In this document: piece after piece, positions 44,274-56,628 of the stretch | How positions within the stretch are numbered: position 1 is the first letter of the stretch | Layout: each line of letters opens with the position of its first letter | From: Artocarpus heterophyllus | Lineage: Eukaryota; Streptophyta; Magnoliopsida; Rosales; Moraceae | DNA length: 64,000 nt | Direction of reading: 5' to 3' | NCBI GenBank assembly: GCA_025403435.1 | Contig: JAJQZP010000048.1 | Location: 765,011 to 829,010 of the forward strand | Notes under the pieces: generated by a model | What the model was told of the DNA's origin: nothing | Seen by the model: only the letters and a program-made list of their open reading frames with translations | Database searches by the model: none | Translations under genes and position numbers: made by a program

Positions 44274-45066
44274 AACACCTGAACAATTATTATTATTATT
44301 ATTTGCGTTTCATCTTGCAAACATAAGAGGAGAGGATTATTGGGAGTAAGGAAAAATGGAACAATGAAATTAAAGCTATAAATATCTTCGAATGTCAAGA
44401 AAATAATTTAAAAATACCTAAGCCTCACAAAATATAAGAAATTTGTCATTGAAAATTCCAAGTGTAATATTACAAGACATTTTTTTTTTTAATTGAGTCC
44501 TCCTTGAACCCATATCTCAATATCTAGAAAGCGACTCGTATGCCAACTAAACACCAATTGGCTTTGATAAGATTAACATATTTATAGACCAAACAATCCC
44601 AAAGAAAGACCTGAAAAAAAAAAAAAAAAAAACTTCAGATCAATTGAGAACTTAAATGAATTTCAAGACAAAAAATAACTAAAAGAAAACAAAAATGAAA
44701 AACTAACCTATATTTATATTTTACTCAAAAATCAAGTTAATTTTAATTTTAACATTCCTAAATCAAATCATTAAATCGAAAACTTTTCTAAAAGTAGGAT
44801 ATTACTAATTTTTAGTTTATTCAAATTATTTCATGAAAGCATATTGGGCATCCATCAGATCGCATAAATCATGAAAAGTGGTCTCTTTCGTTAAATGCAT
44901 ACAACACATAACATTTTAAGATGACTCAATAGTACAATCATTTATGCATAATACACATATTTGTAATGTATTGTCGGGCCCACAATTTGGACCGTCCACA
45001 TGCACGCGATTCCCTCGTTGGAGAAGCTACAACCCCTATTAGTCCCCATAGAAAGCCCGTAAGAGC
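44274..45066. other. AT-rich spacer upstream of the first proline-rich gene
   Basis: No gene and no clear structure apart from poly-A runs (near 44,617). Confidence 0.5.
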
Positions 45067-45086
45067 ACCTCTCTCTCTCTCTCTCC

Positions 45087-45117
<31 letters not shown>

Positions 45118-45119
45118 CT
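45067..45119 (+). promoter_or_regulatory. (CT)n tract upstream of the proline-rich gene
   Basis: About 50 bases of CT/CCCT repeats some 270 bases before the ATG. GA/CT repeats in this position are bound by plant BPC/GAGA-binding factors; use here is inferred. Confidence 0.5.
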
Positions 45120-45388
45120 TCCATACTTCAATTTTGCCGTCTAAAACAATCCATAACCCCATTTTAATCTTTTACATTTCCCGTGCACCTAAATAACGTA
45201 ACAAAACCGCACTTAACAAATTTCTCACTTCAAGTCTAGCCCCTTCCACTACACCTTCTTCCAAATATCTCATCATCAATATTTAAGTCTCAAAAGTCAC
45301 ACACCACACATACAAGAAAACCACTACAACGACTTAAATAAAGTCCTCATCGTCACAATTACACACCAAAAATTTCAAACCAAAAATC

Positions 45389-45814
45389 ATGAAACGTTCC
45401 AAGGCTGCAATGCTTGTAAATCTCTTCTTGATCATGGTTCCAATCTTCTCCTCATCACTTAATCCGGTCAACGGATCAGATTCAATTAGGAAGCTTGATG
45501 AAGCCCAAGGAGGTGATGAGAAGTGCACACCATGCGTTCAAAACCCACCTCCTCCGCCGCCACCGTCACCGTGTCCTCCGCCTCCATCACCACCACTGCC
45601 TCCAAAGAAGCCTCCGTCCCCGCCATCTCCAACCAGCAGCCAGAACTGTCCTCCGCCACCCGCGCCGTTCATATACATAACCGGTCCACCGGGGGAACTG
45701 TACCCTGTTGACAAGGACTTCAATTACAATGCTGCCGCGCCTAAGAGTGGTCCGATCAATCTTGCCATCTTTTGGGTCGCTTGTGGATTGTTGGGTGTTT
45801 TAGCGTTTTGGTGA
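45389..45814 (+). CDS. Secreted proline/hydroxyproline-rich glycoprotein, probably GPI-anchored (141 aa)
   Basis: A single-exon frame from ATG 45,389 to TGA 45,814. Residues 1-29 form a signal peptide (basic MKRSK, then a hydrophobic LVNLFLIMVPIFSSS). The middle is rich in Pro, with Ser-Pro clusters such as PPPPPPPSPCPPPPSPPLPP, extensin-like sites for prolyl hydroxylation and glycosylation, and four or five Cys (e.g. CTPC). After a short FIYITGPPGELYPVD region the protein ends in a hydrophobic segment, NLAIFWVACGLLGVLAFW, with no following charged tail. That fits a GPI-anchor signal after small residues (AAAPKSG). It would be a cell-wall/plasma-membrane surface protein of unknown exact role. 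It shares this layout with the gene at 54,222. Confidence 0.8.
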   Translation: MKRSKAAMLVNLFLIMVPIFSSSLNPVNGSDSIRKLDEAQGGDEKCTPCVQNPPPPPPPSPCPPPPSPPLPPKKPPSPPSPTSSQNCPPPPAPFIYITGPPGELYPVDKDFNYNAAAPKSGPINLAIFWVACGLLGVLAFW

Positions 45815-47587
45815 ATTTGCAATAAATGGTAAGGATTTTACTTTTTTTTTTTTAGGATTTTTGAAGGGGCACAGAATTTTTTATGGATGTTTTCATAAGA
45901 TCAAGATTAAAGAAAAAGAGAAATTTTGTACCTCACCAAGGGGATTAATAACGTTCTAGTATTGTACTCCTTAATTTGTGATCGATTGGGGACTAAGTAT
46001 TGTTCTAGCTAAACTTTAATAATGAATTATATGACTTTTCAACAAGAATCTTTGTTTTTTCCCCTATTAATTTTGACTTGCTAATGATCAATCTCCTCGG
46101 AAATCGTATTGAGCTTTTTTTTTCTTTTGTCAATAGAAAAAGTCGATCCCACTTTTGTTACTTTGTCATGATTTTGTTGCTCTATGCTGGAGTAACACCG
46201 AAATTGAAGTCATTCGAATTCGATTTGTGAGTCTATATCTTCAATTGCAAGGAAAAAATTTAATCTGAAAAAAAAAAAAGAAATTTGTGTACAACAATAT
46301 TGGATTCATCCAGTCTATGTTGATGAGTTAATTAATGGATTTCCCACCTGCAGCTTGCGAGCCAAATCTTTTTTTTTTTTTTGGTCCACTAAAGTCTTAA
46401 TAATTGATAAGCTTTCTTTATTTGGGCCCACCTTAGTCATGGTAACGTGAAGAAGAAGCGACTTCATTTGTACACGTTGCCTCATTTTGCGTCAAATTGT
46501 TTGAAGTCTATTTAGCCTTTGTAACAGGGAATAAACCTGCCCGTTTCTCTCCACACAAGCGCCAAGCGATCAAAACAAGTTAGTTAAAAAAAAAAAGAAA
46601 GAAAAGAACAAGAAGAAGAAGATAAAAATTAATCACTTCATATATGTGTATTGCTTCTTTTTTTTTTTTTGTGGCGCTGTAAAGAAAAATCAATGTTGTC
46701 TTACGTGGTTTTCATCTAATATAATATGCTAAAAAGAAGACATCATGATCAAGTGACATGTGTAAATAGTTAAAACACTTAATTTCCTGCGAGCTTTAGG
46801 ATATGCTTAATCTTTTTGAGAAACACTTTGCACTACCAAGAAACAGAAAGTGAAAACACCTTATCCATCCTCATAATTATGATAGAGTCCCCATTTTTAC
46901 TTGCATGGTTAACGTAAGAATTTTATGGTAGAGGCACGTACCTCGTTTATAAAATCATAATTTTTAAATGTATTTAAATCAGACAATGCTTATAATGTAG
47001 ACGTAATGATATTGCTATTCAAATAATCCTTGCTCATAGTATTCAACCCTATATTAATTTATATAGGCCGTTTGATTTAATGCTCCGATTTTACATGATT
47101 AATAGTTCTTTAAATATGTATTTTAGGTTTTCTCTTCATATAAATTCTCCTCAAAAAATAGGGACACTATAAATATTCATGATCAGCCTTATTCTGTCTG
47201 CCAAGAGATCAGAACTTTATTAATTAAGCTCAAAATATTCAAGTAAAAATTTGTTCTACAAATTGAAGATGCTCCAAAAGGTTTTATTTGGGTCCCATAT
47301 TGATGCCGATCCAAATGGTTGGCTGATTTCCCTTTTTTTTTTTTTTTTTGGTAAATCCCTATTTGACGTGCCGCGTTTTAGACGTTACTCAAGTTACCAA
47401 AAGGGCCGGCTCACATGGCTTGTGAGAGTACACTGTAGCTAAAAGTGCTGAAGATCTCCCAGTCACCTGATCTTGATTTCAGAGCTAATTCCCTCTGATA
47501 AGGTGTCAGATGTCAGTTCCTAAGATGATCATCTTCGGTTTCACCAAACCAAGTGGTCCCCATGATTAACCTTTTTTCTTTCCCTTC

Positions 47588-47657
47588 ACATTGATCATAT
47601 TTTATGTTTATATCATATGTAAACATTGATCATATTTTATGTTTATATCATATGTAA
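47588..47657. repeat. Perfect 35-bp tandem duplication
   Basis: A 35-base unit beginning ACATTGATCATATTTTATG occurs twice head to tail without a mismatch. Confidence 0.9.
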
Positions 47658-48300
47658 GTGTAGATAACTATATATATTGTAATAAGTGGGTCATAGGGGC
47701 AGTTGGGTCCTCGGCAGCTTCCTCAATGTACTTGGCCATTACTCAACATAACTAGTAGCTTGGTCTTTTTTTTTTTCCTTTCATATTCAATGGATTCCAC
47801 CTAAATCTAATCATAAGGAACTTAAAGTTGAAACTTGAACATTATAGCATATGATTAGAGTTTTATACTGTAACATATTTTTATTTTATACTATAACATG
47901 TAAAAGCTTTACAATATATCCCTAAAAAAAGCCTGCTATAACAGTTGAAACTTTAATATTAAAACTCGATTCCTAAATACTCTCAAATCTCGAATCTTTT
48001 CTCATCAACGGCCATATATGTAGGTGGTTATTATTAGTCAGATATCTAGATTATTGAGCACGCTAGCGAGCTACACAAACGGTCCACTAGAAAAATAGAT
48101 AATTTTTAGTTCATAAATGTATTGAATAATTAAACCATTGGTTTGGAGTAAACAAAGGTTAAGAGATATAACGATAGAGATAACTAATTAAAAGGCCAAC
48201 TTAGCCACGTCTACTACCAAAAATCAATCTAATCACCATATAAAATGATGACATGAGCTAAAACTATTTGCTTGAAATTCAGTCATTACATGATTAACGG

Positions 48301-48414
48301 GCTGTTTGGCTGAGTGGTGAGAACCTACAAATTCAGTCATAAACAATGTAAAGCTCTCACTTGCTTCCGTAAAAATAATTCTAACCAACGATTCTCACTA
48401 TTTTTCCAAACACC
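48301..48414 (+). repeat. MITE-like element, third copy
   Basis: Begins GCTGTTTGGCTGAGTGGTGA, contains ATGTAAAGCTCTCAC, and ends TTTTTCCAAACACC. It is the same family as 29,953 and 30,257. No target duplication is visible. A partial relative lies at about 47,862-47,990. Confidence 0.5.
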
Positions 48415-49377
48415 ACATAAATATCCCCTAATAACGCTGCCAAATGTTTTTTTTTAATAGTACGTCAATTCATAAATTAAACGATTGGGGTTATTAACTA
48501 ACTGTGACGTGATCCGTTAGTCCCCTTTTTTGTTTCCCACGCTTGGCAGGTTTATAATATTGAAGGTTCTCAATTATTGAGTTCTTTAGTGTTCTTTTGT
48601 ACCTAAGGACATGTAACAAAAGCTGTTTTGGATTAGCATGCAAGCATCAAAACGTCAACCTCACTTTGATGGTCTTTAACCGAATAATTAATTTTCAAAC
48701 CACTCCTAAATGCTATCTGTGCATAATGATTATCTTTTTTGCTGATGTTAAAATCATATTGGTGATCTATTTCTCTCTCGTTTAATTATAACAAAAAAAT
48801 ATTATAGCACTTTTTTTTTATAAGAAATTTCTGGTGCTTTTCACGCACAAAAACCTTCAACATAGAAATAAGATCATCTTGACTACAGCAAGCCTTGTGA
48901 CATGGGACTTCTAAATCTTGTCTTTCTATGATAGTGAAACGAATAAGTTGTTAAAAGACCCCTTAGTCATCCTAAGACAAATTAACTAATATTAATAAAA
49001 TGTTAATGTTAGCCCCTTTTTTCCTCTCTTTTTTTTATTCTTTTCTTTATCATTATTATTCTTTTGATTTCAAATATTGGTGGAAAATTTGGTCTGGCTA
49101 GTGCACAGACCTTTCACAGCTTGAGTTCAATGCCCAGAAAGTGACACAAAAGAAAAGTGCCCAATTTGTTATGGTTATGTCTTATAGTCTGTTTGGTTGA
49201 CAATTCCATAGCACACCAGCCTGTATTGTTGAGCTGAAGAAGAAAGGCAATTATAAAGGTGAAAGAGAAGTCATGAACTGGCCCTAAATTATATAGGGCA
49301 GGCACCCAAATAATTAATTAGTTAATCTAACTATCCTAATATAATAAAAAATAGTACAAATATTTGGATTAAATGAG

Positions 49378-49520
49378 GGCAATTTCTTTGGTGGGAACTA
49401 AATAAAGATATCCACTATTGGGGATTTGTATTTGAACCGTTGAATTTGCAGAAAAAAATAATTTTAATTAGTCTAACGATTTTAAAACTTGCACTGCTGA
49501 TGAAGATTCTCACTGAAATT
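49378..49520. repeat. Dispersed repeat, second copy of 4,365-4,510
   Basis: GGGCAATTTCTTTGGTGGGA at the left and GATGAAGATTCTCACTGAAA at the right, with partial similarity between. Confidence 0.4.
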
Positions 49521-52500
49521 AAATGAGACCCGGAAAGTTTCAGGACTCTTCTATGAAAGTTCCATATACATTCTGTAGAAAGACTATCAATTTCTTATCT
49601 TGCTACGCACTTTCTGTAACATAGTCTATGTATAGATGATTAAATGATGTGGGGTATATTTTTCTTTAACATTTTCTTTCACTTTTCTTCATATAAAGGA
49701 AGCTAAAAGATTAGAATCTCTGTCCCTTTCTTTGAAAAAGAAAAAGAGATGATCAACTAAGAAAGGACCTTATCTATCTTAAAGCTTTGTTTTTATGAGA
49801 TGTATAGATAAATAAGCCTTCTTTTTGGTTAACAAAAGAACACATTAATATTACCAAAAGAAAAGCCAAGAATATAGGATTAGTTAGCTTATGATATTCC
49901 TGAGAAAATTAGGTCCCATATGTCATTTCTTTAATATCATTAATGTTTTATATTATTTTTTTCAAACATTTGATTAATACAACTTTTGATATACAATATA
50001 TCTAAATTATTTTTACAAAAAATCTCATCCCTCAACTCTTTCTCTGTCTCTTTCCTCACTCTATATTTCACACTCATCCTACTCTTTCTCAGTACCTCTT
50101 TCTCTCTCTTCTCTCTTTTTATTTATTAAAAGTTGTATGTTTTAAACTTTTTTCACAACAGTGAGGGAATCAAAAGAGACACCATGAAATAATATTTTAT
50201 CAAATTGACCCGATATTCCATTAGAAGATTGGTTAAATGTGCGTTGTTTGGACGGGCGATAATATCGAATAGAATTACCTAATTTTACAAAAAGCAGTTC
50301 CGGAATTCCAAAAGCCAATGGAAAAAAAAAAGAGAGAAAAAGCAAAGGAAGTCATATATTATCGTATATTATATTTATATGTTTAACGGATCATGGAATC
50401 ATTGGTAGATATATAACTTCTACTGCACGTCAGCATGAGTCATTATTTACAATTAGAATCTGATTAAATGACCTTTCAAAAAAAAAAAAAAGAAAGAAAC
50501 TGATTAGGTGACTCTTCCACCGACACAATGAGGCTGCTGAAATTTTCCCACCTAATCTCACCTTTTCTCACATCACAATATTCAAAAAAAAAAAAGAAAA
50601 AGAAAAAAAGAGGAGAGAAAATAATGAGATAAACATTGAACCGTAAGACATGTATAGAAATGACAGACAAATACGATAAGTCCACGTAGGCATACTGCTT
50701 GCCTTAAACTTTTGTTCTTTTTAAACTCTTTTGTGCCTTAAATTAATTGGTACAACTTTGGCATTACAGTTTGAAAATTTGGAATTATTATCATTCTTTT
50801 ATTCAAGGCAATAAAGTTTGGCTAATGTAGTGAGTTTATGGTGGGCGTTGGGCTACACGTCAAAGTCACTCAACGTCTTTTCTTTTCTTTTTTCCAGCTA
50901 TGATTTTCATTTTTGGTTTTTTTTTTTTTCCTCTCAATAATAGGCTTTGAGGAGATAATGCCAGTCACCCTTTCAATGTCGAGAAAAATAAAGTCACCAT
51001 ATTTGACGCTTGGAAATTTTTCTGCTATTCTCATCGTTACACCTGTCACATTTTCCATGATTAGATTCTCCAGAAATTTTAAAGGACAAGGTTAGGTGTA
51101 GAATTTAGCTTGCACCTTGACTATAGTAACAAGATCCACATGGGCATGCAAAGCTAATAAAGATATATAATGGGGTGGAAAAACTATAATAAGAGGCTTA
51201 ACTTGCTTTAATATTTTGTTTATCAATATGCATAACAGACAATGCTATGTGCGGCTGAATTCTTTTTATCACAACACACAAAACTTTCAAGGAATTTTTT
51301 TTTCTTGAAAAAAAAAGAAAAAGAATTGTTCATTATTTTTTGTCTACAGTAGAAATTCAGGACCCATTAACAAAACAACAAGATCGAATGACCCACCAAA
51401 CAATGAAAAAACATTAGAGTTGTGAGAGGGAAAATGGGTGTGCATTTCAGGATTTGAAGCACATTATGGTCTCTTTAGTAAATGGATTCGAATTAATGAT
51501 TTAATTTGAGTTATGTGATTTGAATTAAGATTTAAATTAGTGACTTGAATTGTGATCCAAAGTAACATTTAGATGTGCATTAGATAAGTTTTAATATGAA
51601 TATGAAATAAAATTAAAATTTGTATTTGGAGAGGTAATGAAAAAAGTTTTTTGATTTATTAAAAAATCTAAAAAAATCTTAATGTTAATGATCTAAAAAA
51701 ATATGCAATATGAATCTTAATTTATTTTTCTTTTCACTAGGAACACAATTGAAAAATTATATCTCAATTGGATATCAAATGAAGAAGTTATGATTTTTTT
51801 CATCAAATATAGGAGAGAAAATTTTAGCTTTTACTATAACAAAGATATATGAGTATCAAGATTTAGGGGGTGAGAACTTTGAAAACTTAGATTCTTGATA
51901 CTTATTTGATTCGGATTTTGAGTAAAACAAATATGTATCCAAAGAATTCTCGATACTTGAATCCAAATTTGAGTCCATTGAGTCTAAAGAATACTCCAAC
52001 AAAATGCAAATTGCCAATTTGAACCTATATTCAATAGTAAAAGGAAAACTAACGGTTCCCATCTACACTTTTATTTTTTTTATTTTTTCTTTCACAGTTC
52101 GAATTCTCACACTCAAACAATTCAATCGCGTATTTAGATTTTAATCTTTACAATTTGTCTGTGTGTTCAAATGCCGATTCGATCTCAACTCAAATACCTT
52201 TATATTCAGATTTTACGGTTTAAATAAAAAAGTTCAAATCGCTTAAATTCTATCTTGTTAGTTGATGAAGCCTCAATTTTACTCGAAGAATGGCTCAGTT
52301 TCCCTCCCATCAAGTTCCACGCGACACAGTCCATTGTTTAAGCAGTGGCTAACGACCTCAACATAAATTCTTTAGTGTTCAAATCTTAAGGGTACGTGAT
52401 CAAATATTTGAACCCAAAAGAAAGAAATAAATAAATAAAAAGAGTCCCTATAATTTCCTGATATTGTAGAATATGTACTTTCAGAAAAAAAAAAAAAAAA

Positions 52501-53069
52501 AAAAAAAACATCTTGGTGCTATAATATTGATGACATTTAGGCCCGCAAAGCGTAGTGAATAATCACAAAGGGTAATACTTAGTCACTTCTTGAGTGCTAT
52601 CAAAGCGGAGTATGTTTCTAATACTAGAAAGCAGTGTAGTTGGCAAGATTTAAGGCACAGAAAACACCAATTTTAACTAGAATTAATTAATATAATTAAA
52701 GTGGGGGCACAAATTTTAACATGTATGTAGTTCGTAATTTATCAAAAAGAAAAGGTTAACAAATCAACAAGAATTGACGTGTAATACCAATTAATTAGCT
52801 AGTCAATTTTATGCATTAGAGTCATATATATATGTAAATATATTCCATAGAATACAAATGAAATATTTATGAATTACGTATATTGGATCCTACGTTCCTT
52901 GAGATTCAAATTTGTTCCTCGGTGAGCAGACCGAAACCATCTGGGAAAACGAAAGCAGAATCAAGCAGACCATAATTTCAAAGGTTTAATCGGCCACAGC
53001 TTGACTACTACGCTTTCCCTCTGAAACTCCAAATTGCCAAATTATTTGTGAACTATTTGTCATAAATTA

Positions 53070-53580
53070 TATGGTGTAATTTTACTGGGAGCAAAAAAAC
53101 GCGAGAAGAAAATAAGAAAAAAAACACACACACACACAAATTTATAGCGGTTCACTCTTAATGTAAAAGTTATATGTCCACTATTAACAGTTGCAGAAAA
53201 TTCACTGATAAAAAAGTTTACAAGAGAAAAATACACACCACTTGCAACTTATGTGTTGTTCTCTAAACTCTCTTATTACCCTAATTTGGTGCCCTTCTTT
53301 TTTATATATAGAAAACTAGAACAACTAAATTTTATGAGTGTAAAATCTCAATACTACTCTTAATGAAATTTTGGCCTACCACTCCACACCTATACCCCAA
53401 GAAAGGGAACTTTTTGCCCCTTTTCAACCCCAAGGCAATAATTCATTAGTACATTAAATTAGGCTTCATAACTTAACAAATTATTTTGTCTTTTTCTATT
53501 GTAAATAATCAATTATAAATTTGCCGTCAAATCAGCCAAAGAATATATATCATTTGTTGTTATATGGTTAGGCCAAGTTG
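53070..53580 (-). repeat. Possible solo copia LTR remnant
   Basis: Plus-strand ACACACA followed by GCGGTTCACTCTTAATG and TGTCCACTA resembles the R/U5 text of copia LTRs read on the minus strand (compare GTGGTTCGGATCAAG near 28,813). A minus-strand TATATAAAAAG lies near 53,304. Ends and target duplication were not found. Confidence 0.3.
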
Positions 53581-54221
53581 TTATGAAAATATAGAAAATA
53601 TGTGTATTTGAAAGATATAGCCCCATTATGTTAGCTACATTAGTAATAACAAATCAAAAGCGGTGCGTGTTCAAGCCCTGATTCCATTTTTTGCTTGCCA
53701 TTTGAAAAATAAGATATTGATCATAAAGTCATGCTTTTCATATTCTTATTAATTTCTTAAATTGGACATGTATGGTATATAATATGTGCTCTTTACAGCT
53801 TTTTTTTATAATATATAGCCAGCCTACACAATTATAATATATATTTATCTCTCTGCCTTTAATTTATCTCATGAGCTAAGAGATCAATTTTTTTCATACA
53901 GTCCCAAGAAACAGGGACCATGTCACAAAACGCATGGTGTACAAGTGGGCATCTTTCTATCAAATATCATCACAAATGAGATATTTAATATTAGCCAAAA
54001 CTTTCTTTTCAATCCTTTTTTTTCAATTTATTTGAAAGAAAAAAAAAAAATCCTTTGGCTTCACTTATTCCTTTCTTTCCCTCTTAATGTCATGACAAAA
54101 GAACCACTCTAAAGTCTTCTAATAGGTCATCTATTCCTCCACATTCACTCTCCCACTAATTTTTTCCCCCCCTTTACTCTCTTCATTTCCATTTCCTTTG
54201 TGTTTTCTCCAAAACACAACC

Positions 54222-54665
54222 ATGGCCAAATCCTCAAACAAACTTCTCATTTCCACCCTCTTCTTGGCCTCCATAATTGTCATGATTTTCCCCAAGGCAA
54301 CACTCTCCGACCAGCCGTGCCCATACCCGTGCTATCCGCCGCCAACGGGCACCGGCAGCACCACGCCCACCACTCCATCAACGACAATGCCAACGCCAAC
54401 GCCAACGCCACCATCGGTGGTCTCATACCCGCCTCCTGCCGGAGTCTACCCTACACCGCAGAGTGGCTACTATCCGTACAATAACCCTCCACCTACTGGT
54501 GGATACTACGGTGCTCCGCCTCCACCGGATCCTATCCTTCCCTACTTCCCCTTCTACTACAAGGAGCCTCTTCATAGATCACCTGATGATCAATCATCTT
54601 CCTCTTCATCAAGGTCTCTTGGAATATCAGCTCTCTTGATCATATTGTTGTTTTTTCTGCTTTAA
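54222..54665 (+). CDS. Secreted proline-rich/extensin-like protein, probably GPI-anchored (148 aa, including the stop)
   Basis: The frame opens at ATG 54,222 (context ACAACCATGGCC, a good plant start) and ends at TAA 54,665. A signal peptide covers about residues 1-29 (LLISTLFLASIIVMIF). The mature part starts near SDQPCPYPCYPPP, continues with Thr-Pro repeats (TPTPTPPSV, arabinogalactan-type) and Tyr/Pro/Gly-rich segments (SGYYPYNNPPPTGGYYG), then a Ser run and a terminal hydrophobic segment (ALLIILLFFLL) typical of a GPI signal. It is probably an O-glycosylated wall or membrane-surface protein, possibly cross-linked through Tyr. Order and layout match the gene at 45,389, suggesting an old tandem pair that has diverged. 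Confidence 0.8.
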   Translation: MAKSSNKLLISTLFLASIIVMIFPKATLSDQPCPYPCYPPPTGTGSTTPTTPSTTMPTPTPTPPSVVSYPPPAGVYPTPQSGYYPYNNPPPTGGYYGAPPPPDPILPYFPFYYKEPLHRSPDDQSSSSSSRSLGISALLIILLFFLL

Positions 54666-55013
54666 TTTTTATCTTTTTTCGTAGCTTAATTATTATTGAC
54701 ATATATATTTATTGTTAATTATGAGCTAGCAGCTTCTCTATTTTGAAATGTTTCAAGGAAATTAAATTAGAATTTTGTGTAATATATTTTTATAATATAT
54801 AGTTTTTGTTGCTTAAGTGTGTTGGAAGTAAAGAGGCCGGTCTTTAAAAAAAAGGAAGAGGAAAGGAAAGAGCTTTTTGAGAAAGAAGATATGTACATGG
54901 TCCGAGAAGTACTTGATTTTTTTTTTTTTTTTTTGCAATGTATATATTAAATGCTATGTGCGTTTTAGCACTTGATCATTGCATCACCATTTTTTGTTTT
55001 GATATGTGCACAC

Positions 55014-55623
55014 TAGAGATGTCCAATGGCCTCGCCGGACCCCGGCTAGCCCATTTAATTTAGGTTCAAGCGTGTCTCGTGTCATGTCTGAGTCTGGCCA
55101 TTTATTTATCATGCTGTATTAAGCCTGATCTAGTTAATTTTTACGACGTCAAGCCCAACTTATGACCCATTAATTAATAAGTCGTGCCCATAAAGTGTTT
55201 AGGCTTTGCCCATTAATTTAATTTTTCATATAAATCAAAAATGGTGGGTATATATTGACAATTGATAATTTACCAACAACAAAGAATCTATTTGATTTTT
55301 TTCTCTCTTTTAATAAATTCTATTAGAAATTTAGAACTTTTTTTGTTAGAAAACATTTATAAAAATATAAAATATATTAGTAAAATTAGTTTTAAATTGT
55401 ATATTTTAATTGTGCTTATAACCAAATCCTTATTGTGCTTTTAACGTGCTCGTGTTTGTGCCGGGCCCTCATTGTGCCATGCTCTTAAAATACTTTGTGC
55501 TCAAAAGTTGCTTCAAGCCCAACCCATTTAATAAATGAGATAGATTGGGCCCATTTAATAATCGTATCATACCATGCCGTGCTTGTGCCGGCCCTCTAGG
55601 CTCAGCTAATTTTGACATCTCTA
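55014..55623. mobile_element. Non-autonomous hAT-like element (610 bp)
   Basis: Ends TAGAGATGTC ... GACATCTCTA are perfect 10-bp inverted repeats of the hAT type. Flanking octamers GTGCACAC (55,006-55,013) and GTGCACAT (55,624-55,631) match at 7 of 8. The interior is rich in inverted GGGCC/GGCCC motifs near both ends and codes for nothing. Confidence 0.85.
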
Positions 55624-55631
55624 GTGCACAT

Positions 55632-56628
55632 GGACACCGATGGTGTTAAATGTTAATTAATGGCTCTATTAACCATCCTTATTACAATGCTCATATTTTA
55701 TTTTCTTAGTTTTAGTCTTTTTATTTTACTGATTTTTTTTAGTTATTTAAAAGTGCTTGAATTTTAATATGTAACAGAAAAGAGCAGGGGTGGTACTTTT
55801 GCTATATGAAATTTCAAGCTGATATCTCTCATACTTATATGATGTGATTTTGATCACCATATATAATATTTGTACCTTGACTGACTGTCATTTGCTCTCA
55901 TCAGAAGAGCGACTACAAAAAAAGAAAAAAGAAAAAAAAGAAAGAAAAGAAAAATAAATTTTAAAGTAAAAATCACCTTTTAAGATTTACTTTTTATAAA
56001 TATTATATATGTTTATTTTTGACACAACCGTAACATATAATATAAATGATAATATGACATTTTTTTAAAGCATAGCATAAATAAATATAATTTTTAAAAA
56101 AACGACGCAACACAGTCATTTTCCTAAAAAAATACAAATACGCCGAAATTTTTATTTATAAGCCACTTTAAATCAATGTTGATGTGTTGGGAGTGCGCCA
56201 ACAAAAATCTCAAATTGGTTATACATATATAACATTGAAAATGAATTTATTTAAAAGTGATTGTGCGACTTTTCTTAATAGATTAGAAACAACTCTATGC
56301 ATATTCGTTGGGACAAGTCAGTCAACGTGGGGTGCAAAATTTTTTTGGCCCTTAAAAATTTTTATAAGACATATTTTCTAATTTAACATGTGGATGCATT
56401 TTTCATCAAGACAAGTGAATTTGTTTAATCTTCACCAGGTGCCAGCCCCGCTCTGTATTAGGCTACTCTGCACAGAATTATGTTTTCGGTGCAAGTCAGA
56501 GTGAATAAAATGTCATATTATTCGCATTGGTTTTTTTAGGTATTCACATTTTTTTAGTTGAACAAAAAAAAAAACATTCATCTTCATAAAAAAAGTCATT
56601 CAGAGATTTTTATTTTTTATATTAATCA
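55632..56628. other. Intergenic spacer
   Basis: No gene. It contains an A/G-rich (AAAG)n run (55,917-55,957) and an inverted copy of the AT-rich dispersed repeat (about 55,975-56,125). Confidence 0.5.
55975..56125 (-). repeat. AT-rich dispersed repeat, copy 3 of 3 (inverted)
   Basis: The reverse complement aligns by eye with 29,465-29,605, sharing TTTAAAAATTATATTTATTT, AAAATAAACATATATAA and AAATCTTAAAAG. Confidence 0.4.

Larger units (their letters stand above)
45815..54221. other. Long intergenic spacer between the two proline-rich genes
   Basis: About 8.4 kb with no credible gene. The first ~230 bases are the 3' UTR of the upstream gene. The remainder holds a 35-bp tandem duplication (47,588-47,657), partial and complete MITE copies (47,862-47,990; 48,301-48,414), a dispersed repeat (49,378-49,520), many poly-A/T runs and a possible copia LTR remnant (about 53,070-53,580). 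Frames of 60-75 codons here are low-complexity. Confidence 0.55.
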
